From Candidatus Sumerlaeota bacterium (GTDB lineage Bacteria > Sumerlaeota > Sumerlaeia > JADFCT01): a stretch of DNA of 7,872 bases. The stretch covers positions 1 through 7,872 of the forward strand of contig JAPLSP010000643.1 of NCBI GenBank assembly GCA_026398575.1, in the 5' to 3' direction. Each line of letters begins with the position of its first letter. Position 1 is the stretch's first letter. Positions 4,984 through 7,872 of this stretch are shown piece by piece. Both the position numbers and the translations under genes were made by a program. The notes under the pieces are model-generated. The model saw nothing but the letters and a program-made list of their open reading frames with translations, had not been told where the DNA came from and made no database searches.

Positions 4984-6866
4984 ATGAAGATGAAATCGGA
5001 TACGTTTGCCAAAAGATGGATTCACCTGGATTTTCATACCGGGCCGGATATTCCGGACGTTGGACGCGATTTCGATCCTGAAGAGTTCGCCGCGATCATG
5101 GATGAAGCGCGCGTGGACGCTTGCACGGTGTTCGCCAAGTGCCACCATGGACATCTCTATTATGAAACCAAGCATCCCGCGCGGCATCCGCATCTGAAAC
5201 CAGGATTGAACCTGCTGGGCGAGCAGATCGAGGCGCTGCACAGCCGCGGGATTCGCGCTCCTATTTACCTCAGCGTACAGTGCGATGAATTCGCCGCCAA
5301 CACCCATCCCGAATGGATCGCGTTGCATCCGGACGGGCGCCAGGTCAAGCACGGCGGGCCATTCAACGCCGCATGGCAGATTCTGGATATGTCCAGCCCC
5401 TATCAGGATTACCTGGCGGAGCAGTTGGCGGAGGTTCTGAAAAAGTTCGCCCCAGTGGACGGCATTTTCATGGACATGTGTTGGGATCAGCCTATGAGAA
5501 GATGGTGGATCAGGCGCACAAGAGGCGCCTCGTCAATATCTGGTTCAACAGCCGCCCCAAAACCAATCTGCACGTCGAAAAGAAATTCCTGCGCCACATC
5601 GAAGTCGAGTGCCTCCCGACGGGCGGATGGGGATATGCTTACTTCCCGTACGTCGCGCGCTACGTCCGGCCTTTCAATCTGCCCACGCTCAGCATGACGG
5701 CGCGCTTCCACAAAAGCTGGGCGGACTTCGGCGGCCTGAAGCCCGAAGCGGCGCTGAAATACGAGTGCTGCCAGACGCTGGCCCAAGGCATGAGCAGCAG
5801 TGTCGGCGATCAGCTGCATCCGCGCGGAAGGCTTGACAAGGCCGCATACGGGCTGATCGGCAATGTCTACCGCTATATTGAATCGTGCGAACCCTGGGTC
5901 GAGGACGGGAGAATCGTAAGCCAGATCGCCGTCATCATTGATCCGGAAGCGGGCGACCATCCAGGGCCGTGCGGATTGGGCGTTATCCGCGCGCTGCAGC
6001 AGTTGCAGCAGCAATTCGATCTTTTGCCCCCGAGCGCAAACTTTGAGAATTATGAATTGGTCATCGCGCCCGAAAACATCAGGATGGACAAAGCGCTTGC
6101 GAAAAAACTTTCGCAATACCTGAAGTCCGGAGGCGCGCTGTTGGTTTCCGGCGGCGCGGCGCTTGCCACGGACAACAAACCGGCGCTGCCAGAACTGGGC
6201 ATCGAGTCCGCCGGCGCCTCGCCCTATACGACAACCTATCTGCGCCTGGATGGCGCGATCGCAAAGGGAATCACCGACACCGACCATGTGATGTATGAGC
6301 CGGGATTCCGGATGACGCCCGCCAAGTCAGCCAAAGGCGCCAAGGTTTTGTGCCGCGTGGTCGAACCGTATTTCGAGCGCGCCTATAATCACTTCTGTTC
6401 GCACCGGCAAACGCCGCCCGATAAATTGTCGCGCTGGGCGGCCATCGTGCAGAATGGACAGGCGATCACTTTTTCGGTTCCCATCTTCACGGCTTACGGT
6501 TCGCATGGCAATATCCCCTATCGCCAGATTCTGGCCGCCTGCATCGAACGCCTTCTGCCGCGCCCGCTGATCCGCTGCGAAGGCCCGGCGCATCTGGAAA
6601 CCTCCGTGCTGCGCAAAGGCAGGAGCGTGATCGCGCATCTGATCAGCTATTGCCCGGCGCGGCGCGTCGAGAACCTGGACATTGTTGAGGAGCCGTTCCC
6701 GCTCGTGGACATGCCGCTGGCAGTAAGGTTCAGCGCGAAACCGCGCCGGATCATCCTGGCGCCCTCGGGCAAGGAACTGCCGTTCGACTACAAGGACGGC
6801 TACGCGCGCCTGCGCGTCACCGTGCCGGATGGACATGCGATGGTGGTGGTCGAATCGCGATTATAA
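4984..6866 (+). pseudogene. GHL6-type glycoside hydrolase, frameshifted and internally shortened
   Basis: The two reading frames together give about 627 residues of a TIM-barrel glycosidase of the GHL6 group (hypothetical glycosyl hydrolase 6), with a Rossmann-like domain resembling the beta-galactosidase trimerisation domain. Frame 1 (4984-5493, 170 residues) carries WIHLDFHTG (12-20), AKCHHGH (51-57) and GIFMDMCWDQP (160-170), where D164 sits at the end of a barrel strand as a likely catalytic or binding residue. Reading then has to move to another frame, from about 5493 (YEKMVDQAH) to the TAA at 6864. This part contains FNSRP (188-192), EVECLPTGGWGY (207-218), ARFHKSWADFGG (240-251), SVGDQLHPRG (273-282), the Rossmann-like part (about 312-395) and a C-terminal beta domain. 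One missing base restores the frame. However, the roughly 20 residues between CWDQP and FNSRP are far fewer than I remember in this family, so a segment of some 35-45 codons also seems lost. Without correction the product stops at 5697, lacking half the barrel. It is either a pseudogene or an assembly error. The substrate is unknown. Confidence 0.8.
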
Positions 6867-6876
6867 GGCGCCATCG

Positions 6877-7872
6877 CTATATGTCCATCCAGGAATAGAC
6901 GATCGCGTTGCGTTGCTTATAGGATTCATCGCCGCCATAGATCAGCGCGGCGGGAGCGTTGGCTTGGCCGGTCATTTCGCGCCAAAAATCAATGCCCTTG
7001 AAAGAATCAGAAGCGACCGTCTGCCCGGACTTGATCTCGATAGGCAACGGCGACGAACCGCGATCCAGGACAATATCCAGTTCATGGCCGGTGGAATCCC
7101 TCCAGAAATACAAAGGGGGCTCAAGACCGCGGTTGTAGTAGTTCTTCAACAATTCTGAAACCACGTAGTTCTCGAATACGGCGCCGCACATGGCATGGCT
7201 GGACAAGTCTCCGGAGTTTTGAATCCGAAGCAGGTAGCACAACAAGCCGGTATCCACGAAATAAAGCTTGGGCGATTTGATCAGGCGCTTTCTGTAGTTT
7301 TGGAAATGCGGGCGCAGCTGATAGACAATGAAACTTGTTTCCAGCACCGACAGCCATCGGCGCGCGGTTGTGTTCGATATCCCGCAGTCCTCACCCAGGG
7401 AAACCAGATTGAGCAACTGCCCCACCCTTCCGGCGCACAAGCGAAGGAATCGCCCGAAGGATTCCAAGTCGCCGACCTGAGTGATCTCGCGCACGTCCCG
7501 TTCCAGATAAGTTTGGCAATAGTTGGCCAGCCAGTCTTGAGGCGGCAGATGCTTATCGTGTATGCGGGGGTAAAAGCCGGTCCAGAGCAGAGAATACAAG
7601 TCCGCTTTTTTCTGCGAAGACGATTTGCCTTCCGGCAAGCGGACGCCAAGAGAGTCGGGATTGACGGGAGGCCGGTTGCGCAGTTCGCAATGAGCCAAAG
7701 GCAGCAGATGGGCAAGCGCGCAGCGGCCAGCGAGCGATTGGCTGATCTTGTCCAACAGTATGAAATTTTGCGATCCCGTGAGAACGAACTGGCCGGGAAG
7801 ATCCTGCTTATCCACGCGCGTCTGAATATAGGAAAACAACTCAGGGGCGCGTTGCGCTTCATCAAAGATGAT
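6877..7872 (-). CDS. AAA-type ATPase with DUF4143 C-terminal domain (N-terminus outside window)
   Basis: The frame is open to the right edge, giving the last 331 residues; Walker A lies beyond the window. The visible part starts at Walker B, IIFDEAQ (1-7), followed by LTGSQNF (31-37) and SLAGR (46-50), the typical order of AAA_14-like ATPases. A helical, winged-helix-like part (about 150-190, with SNTTARRWL at 166-174) leads to the DUF4143 domain: FVDTGL (205-210), FENYVVSEL (233-241), HELDIVLD (263-270), PIEIKSG (277-283) and IYGGDES (311-317). D266 with E279-x-K281 has the spacing of a PD-(D/E)XK nuclease-like core; whether it cuts DNA is not known. Proteins of this family are frequent, patchily distributed and of unknown function. 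A TTG at 7839 is not the start, since Walker B precedes it. The gene converges on the glycosidase with only 10 bases between stop codons and no room for a terminator. Confidence 0.88.
   Translation of the reverse strand: MIFDEAQRAPELFSYIQTRVDKQDLPGQFVLTGSQNFILLDKISQSLAGRCALAHLLPLAHCELRNRPPVNPDSLGVRLPEGKSSSQKKADLYSLLWTGFYPRIHDKHLPPQDWLANYCQTYLERDVREITQVGDLESFGRFLRLCAGRVGQLLNLVSLGEDCGISNTTARRWLSVLETSFIVYQLRPHFQNYRKRLIKSPKLYFVDTGLLCYLLRIQNSGDLSSHAMCGAVFENYVVSELLKNYYNRGLEPPLYFWRDSTGHELDIVLDRGSSPLPIEIKSGQTVASDSFKGIDFWREMTGQANAPAALIYGGDESYKQRNAIVYSWMDI

Noticed and set aside
4632..5012. A 126-codon minus-strand frame covering the 29-bp inverted repeat
   Set aside because: Its C-terminal part is the translated palindrome and its start lies inside the glycosidase gene; the rest shows no features.
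5480..5500. Programmed ribosomal frameshifting in the glycosidase
   Set aside because: No slippery heptamer or downstream stem-loop was visible at the junction, glycosidases are not known to use it, and the apparent loss of a segment at the same place fits a deletion better.
5487..6287. A 266-codon minus-strand frame inside the glycosidase gene
   Set aside because: The plus-strand translation carries family motifs throughout this stretch, while the minus-strand product has none.

Overview
The window looks like a piece of chromosome from a GC-rich, LPS-making (diderm) bacterium. The coding regions are GC-rich and the gaps between genes are AT-rich and full of short repeats. The gene content (an LptB-type ATPase, a very large von Willebrand A/glutamine-amidotransferase-like membrane protein, and a GHL6-type glycosidase) together with the style of intergenic repeat suggests the PVC superphylum or one of the poorly cultured phyla near it (Lentisphaerota, Planctomycetota, Hydrogenedentota, Sumerlaeota). 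That placement is inference; there is no rRNA or other marker gene here.

Layout. Positions 1-91 may hold the last 29 codons of a plus-strand gene. On the minus strand, lptB (4173 to 3397) is followed after 156 nt by a 1025-residue VWA/GATase-like/VWA membrane protein (3240 to 163); they probably form one transcription unit. The gap between them carries two facing arrays of a 7-nt repeat that could fold into a 35-bp imperfect stem. An 810-nt AT-rich intergenic region (4174-4983) separates lptB from the divergent glycosidase gene. It holds a third heptad array, a second heptad-type repeat, a perfect 29-bp inverted repeat, and a cluster of palindromes and promoter-like boxes. The plus-strand glycosidase gene (4984-6866) has a strong ribosome binding site but is broken by a frame change near 5490, apparently with loss of an internal segment. 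Ten bases after its stop it meets, tail to tail, a minus-strand DUF4143-type ATPase gene that runs off the right edge.

How the genes work together. LptB energises LPS export. The VWA protein is a predicted inner-membrane protein with its metal-binding domains in the periplasm, so the two share the envelope as a theme, but no functional link is shown. The glycosidase would act on carbohydrates and looks inactivated, unless the break is a sequencing error. The DUF4143 ATPase is an accessory-type gene of unknown role. I see no clear defence system, CRISPR array, tRNA, rRNA or transposase. The most notable signals are the decayed glycosidase, the heptad arrays and the regulatory-looking cluster upstream of the glycosidase.
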